DNA from: Chitinophagaceae bacterium | Lineage (GTDB): Bacteria; Bacteroidota; Bacteroidia; Chitinophagales; Chitinophagaceae | Assembly (NCBI GenBank): GCA_947504605.1 | Contig: CANNJE010000002.1 | Location: 24,218 to 88,217 of the forward strand | DNA: 64,000 bases | Direction: 5' to 3' | Part shown: positions 27,230-36,850 of the stretch, piece after piece | How the letters are laid out: each line of letters starts with the position of its first letter | Position numbering within the stretch: position 1 is the first letter of the stretch | Notes under the pieces: model-generated | Told to the model about the DNA's origin: nothing | What the model saw: only the letters and a program-made list of their open reading frames with translations | Database searches by the model: none | Made by a program: the position numbers and the translations under genes

Positions 27230-28267
27230 TTAAATCAAGCCCAAATCGTCAATATAAATCTCCTGTAATATTGCACTAAATTCCTGCATTGTAACCGACG
27301 AGAGTGTAACAGGGTTGCCTAAATTGGTTAGCGGAATTTGAACATCAATCCATTTGCCTACTTCTGTAATAGTATAGGTATATCCGGATGCGCTTACACC
27401 ATTAAAATAAATTTTTACCTTTTTACCTAATGATGTTGGGCTTGCATATAGAGAAAATTTAAGTGCCGTAAATCCTGCTATACTTACAGATGGTGTAGCT
27501 TTAGAAAGTCTTAACGCTCCAAACGATGCGGTATAGTTTGTTTTTATTGACATCGCACCACGCTTTACCGGAGTTGTATTCGTTAATAGTGCTGTTGCGC
27601 TAAAAGAAGTATTGCTCCATGTCGTTGTTAGTGCATCATCATATATCAAATAACGAAAGCCAAAAGCATTGTTGGATTTTACAGTGCCGCTTGGTGTAGT
27701 AACAAAAATATACCCGTAAGTTACACCTGCAGGGACCGTTACTTTTACTTGTGTTTTAGTACTAGAGATAATAGTGGCTTCAATCGTTTCAAATTTCACA
27801 CTACTTACACCTGCAAAATAATCACCGGAGATCGTTACTGTGATTCCTTCTGCTCCAGCTCCGGGGTCAAAAGAAGTAATGACTGGCGCAGGTTGTAAAA
27901 TTCTGAAATTATAAATAGCGGTGCCGTATTTAGTAGTTACTGTAATTGGATTATTAGCAGGATCGGGAAGCGTTGCAGGTATCTTTACGGTTACAGTGCT
28001 ATCGTCTGCATAAATCAATGAATCGGCAGCCAGCACTGTGTTAAAATCTACTTTAAATGTAGTAGCCAGATGCTTGCCCTTTATGATAATCCAATCGCCA
28101 TATTGTACAGCCGACAATGCAATATCCCTGTTGGTAAGATCCGTTACTGCAGATATCTCTGGTGGTAATTTATCGTCTCCGCTACCATTTACTTTGTCTT
28201 TTTTACAAGACACTAATATAAGAAGCAAACCAGCAATGATTATAAATGGAAAGAAATTCTTTTTCAT
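27230..28267 (-). CDS. IPT/TIG-domain surface glycan-binding lipoprotein
   Basis: 345 residues. Lipoprotein signal with lipobox LVSC (Cys about residue 21). Two IPT/TIG Ig-like domains (about 36-120 and 128-208; PVITSFDPGAGAEGITVTISGDYF is typical), then a C-terminal jelly-roll-like domain (about 209-345) with IDVQIPLTNLG and IYIDDLGL, resembling carbohydrate-binding ends of surface glycan-binding proteins. It follows susD by 31 bases, the usual SusE/SGBP position. It should capture mannan outside the cell. No catalytic residues recognised. Confidence 0.85.
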   Translation of the reverse strand: MKKNFFPFIIIAGLLLILVSCKKDKVNGSGDDKLPPEISAVTDLTNRDIALSAVQYGDWIIIKGKHLATTFKVDFNTVLAADSLIYADDSTVTVKIPATLPDPANNPITVTTKYGTAIYNFRILQPAPVITSFDPGAGAEGITVTISGDYFAGVSSVKFETIEATIISSTKTQVKVTVPAGVTYGYIFVTTPSGTVKSNNAFGFRYLIYDDALTTTWSNTSFSATALLTNTTPVKRGAMSIKTNYTASFGALRLSKATPSVSIAGFTALKFSLYASPTSLGKKVKIYFNGVSASGYTYTITEVGKWIDVQIPLTNLGNPVTLSSVTMQEFSAILQEIYIDDLGLI

Positions 28268-28298
28268 ATAAAATATTAATATAGATGAATGTTAATTA

Positions 28299-29915
28299 TT
28301 ACCAACCAGGATTATTGGCTGTAATAGCCTGGTTAGAATTTAATTCGCTTAAAGGAATTGGCAACAAAAGATTTTTAAGGCTTCTCACTTTTGAAATATT
28401 ATTTTGACCGGCAGATATTTTATTCATAACCTGCAGATAAATACCCCATCTCATAAGATCAAAACGACGAATGCTTTCCAAAGAAAACTCTCTTGCTCTT
28501 TCTGCAATTACAAAACTGCGGAATTGCTCTTGGTTCATTCCAGCTGGAGCAATAGTAGCACTAGCCCTGTTTCTAACTGCATTCAAATAAGTATACGATT
28601 CTGTTGTTGGGCCATCGTTAGCTTCATTTGCCGCCTCGGCATAGGTTAGCAACACTTCCGAATATCTCATCAGTGGGAAAAATGCATCACTATTGGCTAC
28701 AGAAGGATCGGCAACATCTGCATACTTGATTACATATGCCCTGTTATCCGTTGTTCCATTGTTGGCATAAGTAATACCATTCACAACTTTGTATAGTGCC
28801 TGCTGCCAAGAGGGGTAATAATATTTAACTCCTGTATTGGTAGAGTAATTATGAGCAACGCCATCCAACACCCTCTTATCCTGATCTTCATAATCCATAT
28901 AGTGATTATTGGTAGCCCAAACAGCTCCTCTGCCAAAAGTAGAATATGCAGAAAAATAAATACTAAGATTGTTTACAAAGGCGGAACCTGCAAGAGATTG
29001 TAATTCCCACATATGCTCCTGCTTGTTTCTTCCAGCCTTACTCCATAAATCTTTCCAGCTTGTAAACAAAGAATAATCACCGCTCGTAATTACTTCCAGC
29101 GCTTTATCTCTTGCTAGTCCAAAATAAGTTTTACTGTTTAAACCTTCCAATCCTGCTACAACAGTTTTTGGATAAATATAATAACCATTATCCAGACCGC
29201 CACGAACAGATACATTACCAGATGTTGCTCCGGAAGCCATTGTTAAATATGTTTTTGCTAATAATCCTTTTGCCAATCCTCTTGTGGCATGACCTGGGTC
29301 TCCAGCTTTTACATGATTGACAGGAAGCAGCATCGTTTCTGCTTTTTTCAGATCATCAATTATCACACCGTACACATCTTTTACAGAACCTCTTGGAATA
29401 TTTGCATTCGGATTTATAGATAGTGATTGTAATCGAATAGGTACTCCTCCATATAATTGTACCAACTGAAGATAAGACCAAGCTCTCAAGTAATAAGCTT
29501 CCCCCAAAATTCTTGTTTTGATGGTAGTGTCAATATTTTCATTGATTTTTTCTACATTTTCCAATACGGTATTTGCCCTTGCTATAATTGCATAACAACC
29601 TACCCAGGGACCATTAACTCCCCAATAACCCTGAGGGTTACCTGCTCCTGATGTTCCCAAAAACCAGTCTACGCCAGATACTTGATCATCATCCAACACC
29701 GTCAAATTCCACATCGGTTGTAAATAAAGATCGTACGTGTACAATGCATTATAAACACCATTGATGGCAGCTTTTGCATCGCTTTCATTTTTATAAAAAT
29801 TGTCTGGTGAAAGAAATGAATACGGATGTTCTTCCAGTTGTTTTTTGCAGGACAAGGTGAGCAGTACCACAAGTGGCAGTGCCAGTATCCATATTGTTTT
29901 ATTAATAGATCGCAT
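28299..29915 (-). CDS. SusD-family surface nutrient-binding lipoprotein
   Basis: 538 residues. Lipobox LTLSC (Cys about 23) then KKQLEEHPYSFLSPDNFYKNESDA, the usual SusD start. TPR-like helices include YLRAWSYLQLVQLYGGVPIRL and LAKGLLAKTYLTMA; the C-terminal SusD signature is present as FVIAERAREFSLESIRRFDLMRWG and LLPIPLSELNSN. It sits on the outer surface and closes over the SusC pore to deliver glycans. It is 29 bases downstream of susC. Confidence 0.96.
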   Translation of the reverse strand: MRSINKTIWILALPLVVLLTLSCKKQLEEHPYSFLSPDNFYKNESDAKAAINGVYNALYTYDLYLQPMWNLTVLDDDQVSGVDWFLGTSGAGNPQGYWGVNGPWVGCYAIIARANTVLENVEKINENIDTTIKTRILGEAYYLRAWSYLQLVQLYGGVPIRLQSLSINPNANIPRGSVKDVYGVIIDDLKKAETMLLPVNHVKAGDPGHATRGLAKGLLAKTYLTMASGATSGNVSVRGGLDNGYYIYPKTVVAGLEGLNSKTYFGLARDKALEVITSGDYSLFTSWKDLWSKAGRNKQEHMWELQSLAGSAFVNNLSIYFSAYSTFGRGAVWATNNHYMDYEDQDKRVLDGVAHNYSTNTGVKYYYPSWQQALYKVVNGITYANNGTTDNRAYVIKYADVADPSVANSDAFFPLMRYSEVLLTYAEAANEANDGPTTESYTYLNAVRNRASATIAPAGMNQEQFRSFVIAERAREFSLESIRRFDLMRWGIYLQVMNKISAGQNNISKVRSLKNLLLPIPLSELNSNQAITANNPGW

Positions 29916-29944
29916 AATTGAATTATTTTATTTTTAAACTTTAT

Positions 29945-32900
29945 TTAAAAGCTACAACGAACGGTAAAATTGTACGTTCTAGAATTAGGATATCCACCCA
30001 GATCAACACCAAACAATGCAGGATTGTCTCCATAACTGTTTATCTCTGGATCAAAGCCTGTATAATTTGTAAATGTGTACAAATTATTTACACCGGCAGA
30101 TATACGAATAGAAGAAACGCCTTTAATGATGGTTCCTGGAATGTTATAACCAAGTGTTATGTTTTTGATTCGTACAAAACTTCCATCTTCAATAAATCTT
30201 TTTGAAAAAGGAAGTGTTCTCCAAAACTGACGAATCGCTTTTGGGCCGGTAGCCAAAGAATTGTCTTTTCCATCTACCCATGCTCCAGACAACATTGCTT
30301 CACTAATATTTTTAGATGTTCCAAGATTGGCGTTAAAACGAGTATTCATGTTAATGACGTCATTTCCCTGTACACCATTAATAAAAATACTCAGGTCAAA
30401 TTTTTTGTATTGAAAATTATTTGTAAACCCGAAAGTATAATCAGGATTTACATCTCCAATAATGGTACGATCACTGATAGAAATAGATGTTGGGTCGGCA
30501 TCCAGATTACGGTATTTTATTTCGCCAACCATTCTCCTTATTATTGGAAATGGTTGACTAGAATAAACCTGTGAATTACGAACTTCTGCTTCATTGTCAA
30601 AATATCCATCTTCTACATAACCATATAATGCACCAATTGGCTGACCGGCAACCTGTATAAAAGGAGCATCTCCAGTAGAAATATTTCCGGCATATTGTTC
30701 TTTAATACCATCGCCCAGGCTCAGAATTTTATTCCTGTTAAAGGCTATATTGAAATTACTCTTCCATTGAAAATCTTTTTTGTTGATGACACTTCCATCA
30801 AGAGAAATTTCTAACCCCTTGTTTTCTACTGTTCCAGAATTACGTAACTGGCGCTGAAAACCTGTAGAAGCGGGTGTTGTTACATATTGAAGCAAATCAT
30901 TTGTTTTTTTCTTATAAAGATCTACATGAAGATTAAACCTTCCTTTCAACAGACCTAAATCGAGTCCTGCATTATAAGCGGATGTTGTTTCCCATCTTAA
31001 AGCTGCGTTGGCTGGGCCAGAATAGATATCATCAGCCAATCCTGTTTGTAAACCTCCATTAAACGGATAGTTATAAACAGCCAGCTTAGAAAGCGATGCA
31101 TAAGAACCAATGCCCTGATTACCAGTTTGGCCATAACTTAAACGGAAAATAAGATTGCTTATAGCCGAAATATTGTTCATAAAGGATTCTTTATGGGCTT
31201 TCCAGGCAAGTCCAGCAGAAGGGAAACCAGCCCATTTATTATCCTTACCAAACTTACTAGACCCATCCTGACGATAGGAAAGCGTTAGGAGATATTTATC
31301 ATTAAACCCATAATTAACCCTACCTAGGAATGATATAAGTGTAGACTGATAACGATTGGTAATTATCGGCAAAATCTGCTCTGCAGATTGCAGGTTTTCA
31401 TTTTGTAATAAATCGTTGGGGAAAGTTTTTGCTTCTGCTCTTTTTGACTGTCCGTTGGTTCGCTCAAATGTAGAAGCTCCTGTTACATTTATACTATGTT
31501 TCTCTGTTTTTTTATTAAAAGACAAAATACTTTCGGATACATAACTGGTCCATAAATTATCAGATTTTAATCCCCAGCCTTTTACACTAAATCCTTCATA
31601 AACGGTTCGTGGATAATATTGATCTCTCGTAGAAGAACCATAATTAAAACCAAGGTTTTGTCTGAACTTGAAATTTTTATTAAGTGTTGCCTCGATAAAA
31701 TTGGATGAAAAAATATTAAGCCCGTTTACTTTATTTAATACATCGTCTGTGTATATTTTTGGATTGGTAATAAAGAAACCTTCGCCGGTTCCGTCATACT
31801 CCTCAACAGTATCAATGGTTGCCGGATAAGTAAGTGCCGAACGAATAACACCAGCGCTTGCTGCATCTGATTTATCTGTTCCTGTTTTTACCCCATTGGT
31901 CACAGAGTTTGAAATGGTAGTATTTGTTCCAGCCTTGAATATTTTACTCAGGTTACGGCTCAGGCCAAAACTTAACCCAATCTTACGATAATCAGAATGA
32001 TTAATAATACCGTCCTGATTAATATAATTCAAAGAAAGGCTATGGGTTCCGGCATCAGAACCGCCAGATATATTTACCGCATATTGCTGATACAATCCTT
32101 TTCTAAAAATCTCATCCTGCCAGCTATGGGTATCGTTTTCATATTTAGTAAGATCCTGATAAGGAAGTGAGTAGTTGGTACCATCATACTTATTTGAATT
32201 GGCATAAGATACATTTTGATACACCGCATAAGCATACGGACTAAGCATCTTAAGCTTTTTAGACACTTCAGAAATCCCAATGTTCATAGACATCTCTACT
32301 TTGTCTTTTCCGCTGCGCCCCTTTCGGGTTGTGATCAACACAACACCATTTGCACCCCTTGAGCCATAAATCGCAGTGGCAGATGCATCTTTTAATATAT
32401 CGATTGATTCAATATCATTGGGATTGATGAAAGAAAGTACATTTAGCGTTTGTTTTTCGTCTTCACCGATGGATGATGGAGTAGATCCGCTATTACTGTT
32501 GTTAAATGGAACACCATCTATAACATACAATGGTTCTGTTCCACCCAAAAAAGAATTGGATCCACGAACCCTAATACTTAATCCGGCGCCGGGTGCCCCG
32601 TCATTTTGTGTAACATTTACACCAGCAAGTTTTCCCTGCATTGCTTGTAATACATTGGTTGGATTGTCTCTGATAAGTTCTTCCCTGGTAAGACGTTGTA
32701 CAGCACCTGTTGCGTCGGCCTTTTTTATTATACCATAACCAACTACAATAACATCTGCGAGGTTAGCAATTGTGCGTTTTAATGTAATAGAAAAAATATT
32801 TCTGTTGCCAACAGTAATTTCGCTACTCTCCATACCCACATAAGACACTACAAGAACTTTTGCAGCAGCTGGTAGATCGAATGAAAATTTACCCTCTGCA

Positions 32901-33064
32901 TTTGTAAGGGTTGATGCGTTGGTATTCTTAACCGTAACGCTGGCTCCGGAAAGAAGATCACCCTTATCATCAGTAACCTTTCCGGAAACACGCCTGCTTT
33001 GTGCAAAACTGCACAAACTGGTCAAAGCAAAGACCATCAAGCAATAAAAAAATTTTTTTTTCAT
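29945..33064 (-). CDS. SusC-family TonB-dependent outer-membrane transporter
   Basis: The ATG at 33064 is chosen because it starts the signal peptide MKKKFFYCLMVFALTSLCSFAQ; an upstream frame from 33109 adds 15 doubtful residues. The protein is 1,039 aa. It has a carboxypeptidase-like domain (about 20-100; VSGKVTDDKGDLLSGASVTVKN), plug domain with DVIVVGYG, GKLAGVNV, RGSNSFLGGTEPLYVIDGVP and SIDILKDASATAIYGSRGANGVVLITTRKG, then a 22-strand barrel ending in RTYNFTVRCSF. It imports oligosaccharides with SusD and is the first gene of the mannan operon. Confidence 0.96.
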   Translation of the reverse strand: MKKKFFYCLMVFALTSLCSFAQSRRVSGKVTDDKGDLLSGASVTVKNTNASTLTNAEGKFSFDLPAAAKVLVVSYVGMESSEITVGNRNIFSITLKRTIANLADVIVVGYGIIKKADATGAVQRLTREELIRDNPTNVLQAMQGKLAGVNVTQNDGAPGAGLSIRVRGSNSFLGGTEPLYVIDGVPFNNSNSGSTPSSIGEDEKQTLNVLSFINPNDIESIDILKDASATAIYGSRGANGVVLITTRKGRSGKDKVEMSMNIGISEVSKKLKMLSPYAYAVYQNVSYANSNKYDGTNYSLPYQDLTKYENDTHSWQDEIFRKGLYQQYAVNISGGSDAGTHSLSLNYINQDGIINHSDYRKIGLSFGLSRNLSKIFKAGTNTTISNSVTNGVKTGTDKSDAASAGVIRSALTYPATIDTVEEYDGTGEGFFITNPKIYTDDVLNKVNGLNIFSSNFIEATLNKNFKFRQNLGFNYGSSTRDQYYPRTVYEGFSVKGWGLKSDNLWTSYVSESILSFNKKTEKHSINVTGASTFERTNGQSKRAEAKTFPNDLLQNENLQSAEQILPIITNRYQSTLISFLGRVNYGFNDKYLLTLSYRQDGSSKFGKDNKWAGFPSAGLAWKAHKESFMNNISAISNLIFRLSYGQTGNQGIGSYASLSKLAVYNYPFNGGLQTGLADDIYSGPANAALRWETTSAYNAGLDLGLLKGRFNLHVDLYKKKTNDLLQYVTTPASTGFQRQLRNSGTVENKGLEISLDGSVINKKDFQWKSNFNIAFNRNKILSLGDGIKEQYAGNISTGDAPFIQVAGQPIGALYGYVEDGYFDNEAEVRNSQVYSSQPFPIIRRMVGEIKYRNLDADPTSISISDRTIIGDVNPDYTFGFTNNFQYKKFDLSIFINGVQGNDVINMNTRFNANLGTSKNISEAMLSGAWVDGKDNSLATGPKAIRQFWRTLPFSKRFIEDGSFVRIKNITLGYNIPGTIIKGVSSIRISAGVNNLYTFTNYTGFDPEINSYGDNPALFGVDLGGYPNSRTYNFTVRCSF

Positions 33065-33082
33065 ATAGCAGCAATATTTTCT

Positions 33083-33090
33083 CAAAAATA
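33083..33090 (-). promoter_or_regulatory. Candidate susC promoter -7 element
   Basis: TATTTTTG on the minus strand matches TAnnTTTG and ends 18 bases before the susC ATG. A TTG lies 16 bases further upstream rather than the standard 19. The 202-base susC/araC gap should hold the regulator's binding site, but I could not define one. Confidence 0.35.
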
Positions 33091-33266
33091 TGTTTTTATA
33101 TAACCTCAAGCATAATACTATATTATCTATTTATTGTACTATATAACATTAATACAACTATTTCTAAGAAAGTGCTTCTTTTATAACATCATTAAATAAT
33201 AGGTTTTATCAAATTATTTAATACTTTTATAAAGCTTTATAAAATGATATTATTTTATCCCAAATT

Positions 33267-34145
33267 ATGAATGGCAATCTATTAAAGGAAATAACACCTC
33301 TTATGGCAAGCGATTGCTTTACCATATTTGAGCGTACAAAAAAAGAGTTTGACTTTCCACTACACTATCATGAAGAAATGGAACTAAACTTTATTATTAA
33401 TGCCAAAGGTGCCAAAAGGGTTGTAGGGGATCATATGTCAGAAATTGATGAAACTGAATTAGTGCTGATTGGTTCTAACCTGCCACATTTTTGGAAAACA
33501 CATCAATGTAAGAGTAAGGACATTCAAGAAATTACAATACAGTTTCATAAAGATCTTTTTGATGATAAAATGCTTAGGCGAAATCAGCTGCATTTTATTA
33601 GAGACATGTTTGAAAATGCAAAACGGGGTATATTATTCTCAAAAGAAACTACTGGGCAACTTAGCGCCCGCTTAAAACAATTACGCACCAAACAAGGCTT
33701 TGACTCTGTTCTTGAACTCATGTCGATACTACACGACCTTTCTATTTCAAGAAATATGCGCATACTATCAGACGCTACATTTAGTAATTTACAACCCAGC
33801 TATAACAGCCGTCGTGTTGAGAAAGTAATGGAGTACCTGAACAAAAATTTTGACAAACCTGTTACACTGGCAGACGCAGCAAAAATTGCGAGTATGACAC
33901 AGGTATCCTTCAGCCGCTTTTTTAAAATGCATACAGGAATCAGTTTTATGGATAGCCTCCTGGATATTAGGCTGGGGCATGCTTCCAGGCTTTTAATTGA
34001 TACCAATCAACCCGTTTCTGAAGTGGCTTATAATTGTGGCTTCAATAATATTTCTAACTTCAACCGGCTCTTCAAAAAGAAAAAGGATTGTACACCAAAA
34101 GAGTTTAGAGAGGATTACAGTTACGAAAACAGGGTATTTATTTAA
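33267..34145 (+). CDS. AraC-family transcriptional regulator of the mannan locus
   Basis: 292 residues: cupin-like sensor (about 1-150; FPLHYHEEMELNFIINAKGAKRVVGDH) and a C-terminal double helix-turn-helix (about 195-285; PVTLADAAKIASMTQVSFSRFFKMHTGISFMD and QPVSEVAYNCGFNNISNFNRLFKKKKDCTPKEFR). This second helix-turn-helix is the classic AraC signature. It is divergent from susC with a 202-base gap and heads a unit with two esterases (32 and 17 base gaps). Likely an activator responding to a mannan-derived sugar; ligand is inferred only from context. Confidence 0.93.
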   Translation: MNGNLLKEITPLMASDCFTIFERTKKEFDFPLHYHEEMELNFIINAKGAKRVVGDHMSEIDETELVLIGSNLPHFWKTHQCKSKDIQEITIQFHKDLFDDKMLRRNQLHFIRDMFENAKRGILFSKETTGQLSARLKQLRTKQGFDSVLELMSILHDLSISRNMRILSDATFSNLQPSYNSRRVEKVMEYLNKNFDKPVTLADAAKIASMTQVSFSRFFKMHTGISFMDSLLDIRLGHASRLLIDTNQPVSEVAYNCGFNNISNFNRLFKKKKDCTPKEFREDYSYENRVFI

Positions 34146-34177
34146 GTTTTAAAAATTTCAACCAAAAGAACAAACCG

Positions 34178-34837
34178 ATGAGACCTATTTTTAAATTATT
34201 TATTGCCTTATTAATTGTTTTAAACGTTGGTTCGCAGAGCCTTGCTCAACCTTTTATTAAAGAAGTGAACTACTTTAAAAAGCTAGACTCGCTTAAAACA
34301 CCTCCGGCAAATCCAATTTTATTTATTGGCAGTTCTTCTTTTACCAACTGGAAAGATGTAAATGATTATTATCCATCTTACACTATTCTTAACCGTGCGT
34401 TTGGCGGTTCTTCTTTACCACATTTAATATTGTATGCAGAAGAGGTGATTTTTAAATACAATCCTAAACAGATTGTAATTTATTGTGGCGAAAATGATCT
34501 GACCGGCGGTAATATTACAGCAGAAATAATTTTTGATCGCTTTAAAGAATTACATACACTCATCAGAAGCAGGCTACCAAAGGTTTCCATCGTATATGTA
34601 TCTATGAAACCAAGTCCTAGTAGAGAAAAATACCTCCCAATAATGATTAAAGCAAACAGCCTGATCAAAAAATTTATTAAAAAGAAAAAGAAAACAGCAT
34701 TTGTTGATGTTTACCATCACATGTTTACCAATGAAGGAAAGATGATGACCGATATTTTTCTGGGAGATAATCTGCACATGAATAAAAAAGGTTATGCTAT
34801 TTGGCAGCCACTTATTGAGCCGTTTTTATTAAAATAA
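34178..34837 (+). CDS. SGNH/GDSL-family esterase, exported
   Basis: 219 residues, signal peptide MRPIFKLFIALLIVLNVGSQSLAQ. SGNH blocks: FIGSSSFTNW (Ser of block I near residue 52), NRAFGGSSL (block II Gly), YCGENDLTGGN (block III Asn) and DNLHMNKKGY (Asp/His pair, block V). This subgroup is usually annotated GDSL-type hydrolase and includes acetylesterases. Next to CE2 in a mannan locus, removal of acetyl groups from mannan is a fair inference, but substrate is not readable from sequence. Confidence 0.88.
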   Translation: MRPIFKLFIALLIVLNVGSQSLAQPFIKEVNYFKKLDSLKTPPANPILFIGSSSFTNWKDVNDYYPSYTILNRAFGGSSLPHLILYAEEVIFKYNPKQIVIYCGENDLTGGNITAEIIFDRFKELHTLIRSRLPKVSIVYVSMKPSPSREKYLPIMIKANSLIKKFIKKKKKTAFVDVYHHMFTNEGKMMTDIFLGDNLHMNKKGYAIWQPLIEPFLLK

Positions 34838-34854
34838 TCAGACCAATATTTGTT

Positions 34855-35922
34855 ATGAAATTTATTAGCCTCTTAGTTTTGGTTATCTGCTTTCAAAATG
34901 CAACCGCCAGCGTTAATTCTGACAGCAGTTTTTTCCGTGCCGATCATCCGAATATTCAATTTACAGGAAGAGTAGATTTTTCCGACATTACAAAGCCTAC
35001 TTTCTGGGCTCCAGGTGTTTACATCAGCATTCGGTTTAATGGCACTTACTGTATTGCTGAACTGAATGATGAGGAACGCTGGGGGAAATCGCATAATTAT
35101 ATTGAAGTAAAAGTAGATAACCAACCAGCATACAGAATTCAAACAAAAGGAAAAAATAACAGGATTGTGCTGGCCAGCGGATTAAAAAAAGGAAATCACA
35201 ACATTGTTATTTGCAAGAATACAGAAGCGGAGATCGGGTATTTGCAACTTGTTGGTTTTACTTGCAAAAAATTGTTATCTCCTCCTAAAAAACTATCAAG
35301 AAAAATTGAATTTATAGGAAACTCCATTACCTGTGGAATGGGTAATGACGATTCTGCCGTTCCCTGCAACAGCAAAGAATGGTACGACCAGCATAATGCC
35401 TATATGGCGTACGGTCCCTTGACCGCAAGAAACCTTAAAGCTCAATGGCAACTTTCTTCTGTATCAGGAATTGGATTGATACACAGTTGTTGTAATAAAA
35501 CCAGCGTTATGCCGCAGGTTTTTGACAAAATTAATATGACAGAAAATACACTGCCCTGGAATTTTAAAAATTACCAACCCGATGTTTTAACTGTTTGCCT
35601 AGGGCAAAATGATGGCATACAGGATTCAACAGCATTTTGTAATGCTTATATAAAATTCCTTACCAGTATCAGAAGTTATTATCCCAAAACAAGGATCGTA
35701 CTTCTATCAAGTCCCATGGCTGGCCCCGGGCTTGACAGCGTTTTAAAAAAATACATTTTAGCTGTAAAATTATCAATGCTTATTAGCGGCGACAAAATGG
35801 TTACGTCTTATTTTTTTTCACAACGTTACTATAAGGGCTGCGATTCACATCCAAATGCGGAAGAACACCTGGAGATGGCTAAAGAGCTAAGTTTGTTTTT
35901 ACAAAAAAGGATGAATTGGTGA
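34855..35922 (+). CDS. CE2-type acetylesterase (jelly-roll plus SGNH)
   Basis: 355 residues, signal peptide ending TASVNSD-like (about residues 1-19). An N-terminal jelly-roll (about 25-140: IQFTGRVDF, PGVYISIRFNGTYC, YIEVKVDNQPAYRI, GNHNIVICKNTEAEIG) precedes an SGNH domain with IEFIGNSITCGMG (Ser), SSVSGIGLI, VCLGQNDGIQD (Asn) and CDSHPNAEEH (Asp/His). The two-part layout is that of carbohydrate esterase family 2, which removes 6-O-acetyl groups from glucomannan and xylan. It completes the araC-esterase unit. Confidence 0.9.
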   Translation: MKFISLLVLVICFQNATASVNSDSSFFRADHPNIQFTGRVDFSDITKPTFWAPGVYISIRFNGTYCIAELNDEERWGKSHNYIEVKVDNQPAYRIQTKGKNNRIVLASGLKKGNHNIVICKNTEAEIGYLQLVGFTCKKLLSPPKKLSRKIEFIGNSITCGMGNDDSAVPCNSKEWYDQHNAYMAYGPLTARNLKAQWQLSSVSGIGLIHSCCNKTSVMPQVFDKINMTENTLPWNFKNYQPDVLTVCLGQNDGIQDSTAFCNAYIKFLTSIRSYYPKTRIVLLSSPMAGPGLDSVLKKYILAVKLSMLISGDKMVTSYFFSQRYYKGCDSHPNAEEHLEMAKELSLFLQKRMNW

Positions 35923-36000
35923 TATAAATGAACAAAAAATCTCCATCTCCATTGCTTTAATTAATTTACAGCTTTATTCATTTTAGCATTCCGCATACAA

Positions 36001-36693
36001 ATGACAGATACCGGCATTTATTACCCCGAAAATATGGAAGCTCAGCTTCTTGACATTTTACTATCAAAAGGGTGGTATCGAATGGGGCAGGGGGTTTTCA
36101 CCACAAAATATATAATACAGGAAAATATTCCATATAGGGTCTTTTGGTTAAGGTATAATCTTAACAAGGTCATATTGGGTAAAAAGCAACAAAAGCTGTT
36201 GCAAAAAAATAAAATATTCAACAGTAATATTATTCCATTCAAAATAACAGATGAACTGGAAAAATTGTATGCGTTGTATAAAACAGAAATTGATTTTGAA
36301 CCTGCTTCATCAGTTACCGAATGGATGTTGGAGGAAAAAGAAAACAATGTATATGACAGCTGGATCATTGAGATCAGAGACAATGGATTGCTAATTGCTG
36401 CTGGAATTTTTGATAAAGGCAAAAACAGTATTGCAGGCATCATGAACTTTTATCATCCAGACTACAAAAAATACAGTCTGGGTAAATATCTTATGTTATT
36501 AAAAATAGCATTTGCCAAAGATGCGGGAAACCAATGGTACTATCCCGGCTATCTCGTTTACGGGTATCCTAAATTTGACTATAAAGTTTTTGCAGATAGA
36601 TCATCTATCGAAACTTTTTTACCGGAGTTAAATCAATGGTGTTTATATGACCCCGCTGTGCTTAGAAAATTTAGAAATAATGAAATATTTTAA
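36001..36693 (+). CDS. Arginyl/leucyl-tRNA-protein transferase-like acyltransferase
   Basis: 230 residues without signal peptide. The C-terminal half has the GNAT-like ATE pattern: ILGKKQQKLLQKN, then FEPASS, GLLIAAGIFDKGKNSIAGIMNFYHPDYKKYSLGKYLMLLKIAFAKD and YYPGYLVYGYPKFDYK. These resemble Bpt/Ate1, which adds Leu or Arg to protein N-termini for degradation. The N-terminal Cys cluster of classical Ate1 is not visible. It begins 78 bases after the CE2 esterase and is probably not functionally linked. Moderate certainty. Confidence 0.65.
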   Translation: MTDTGIYYPENMEAQLLDILLSKGWYRMGQGVFTTKYIIQENIPYRVFWLRYNLNKVILGKKQQKLLQKNKIFNSNIIPFKITDELEKLYALYKTEIDFEPASSVTEWMLEEKENNVYDSWIIEIRDNGLLIAAGIFDKGKNSIAGIMNFYHPDYKKYSLGKYLMLLKIAFAKDAGNQWYYPGYLVYGYPKFDYKVFADRSSIETFLPELNQWCLYDPAVLRKFRNNEIF

Positions 36694-36850
36694 AGTATAG
36701 ACAACAAATCCGTTTAAACCCCTGCAAAACAACCACCGAAAACATTGAAGTCAAATAGCAGGGAATTTTGCTATTGAATGTTGTTATTATTCTTTTTAGT
36801 TCGGGTGTATATTGAAGCCTTATATAATTTTCAATTAAAAGGAATGGTCA

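Noticed and set aside
33121-33265. AT-rich susC/araC gap as a transposon end or attachment site
   Set aside because: No inverted or direct repeat of useful length; it is an ordinary divergent promoter region.
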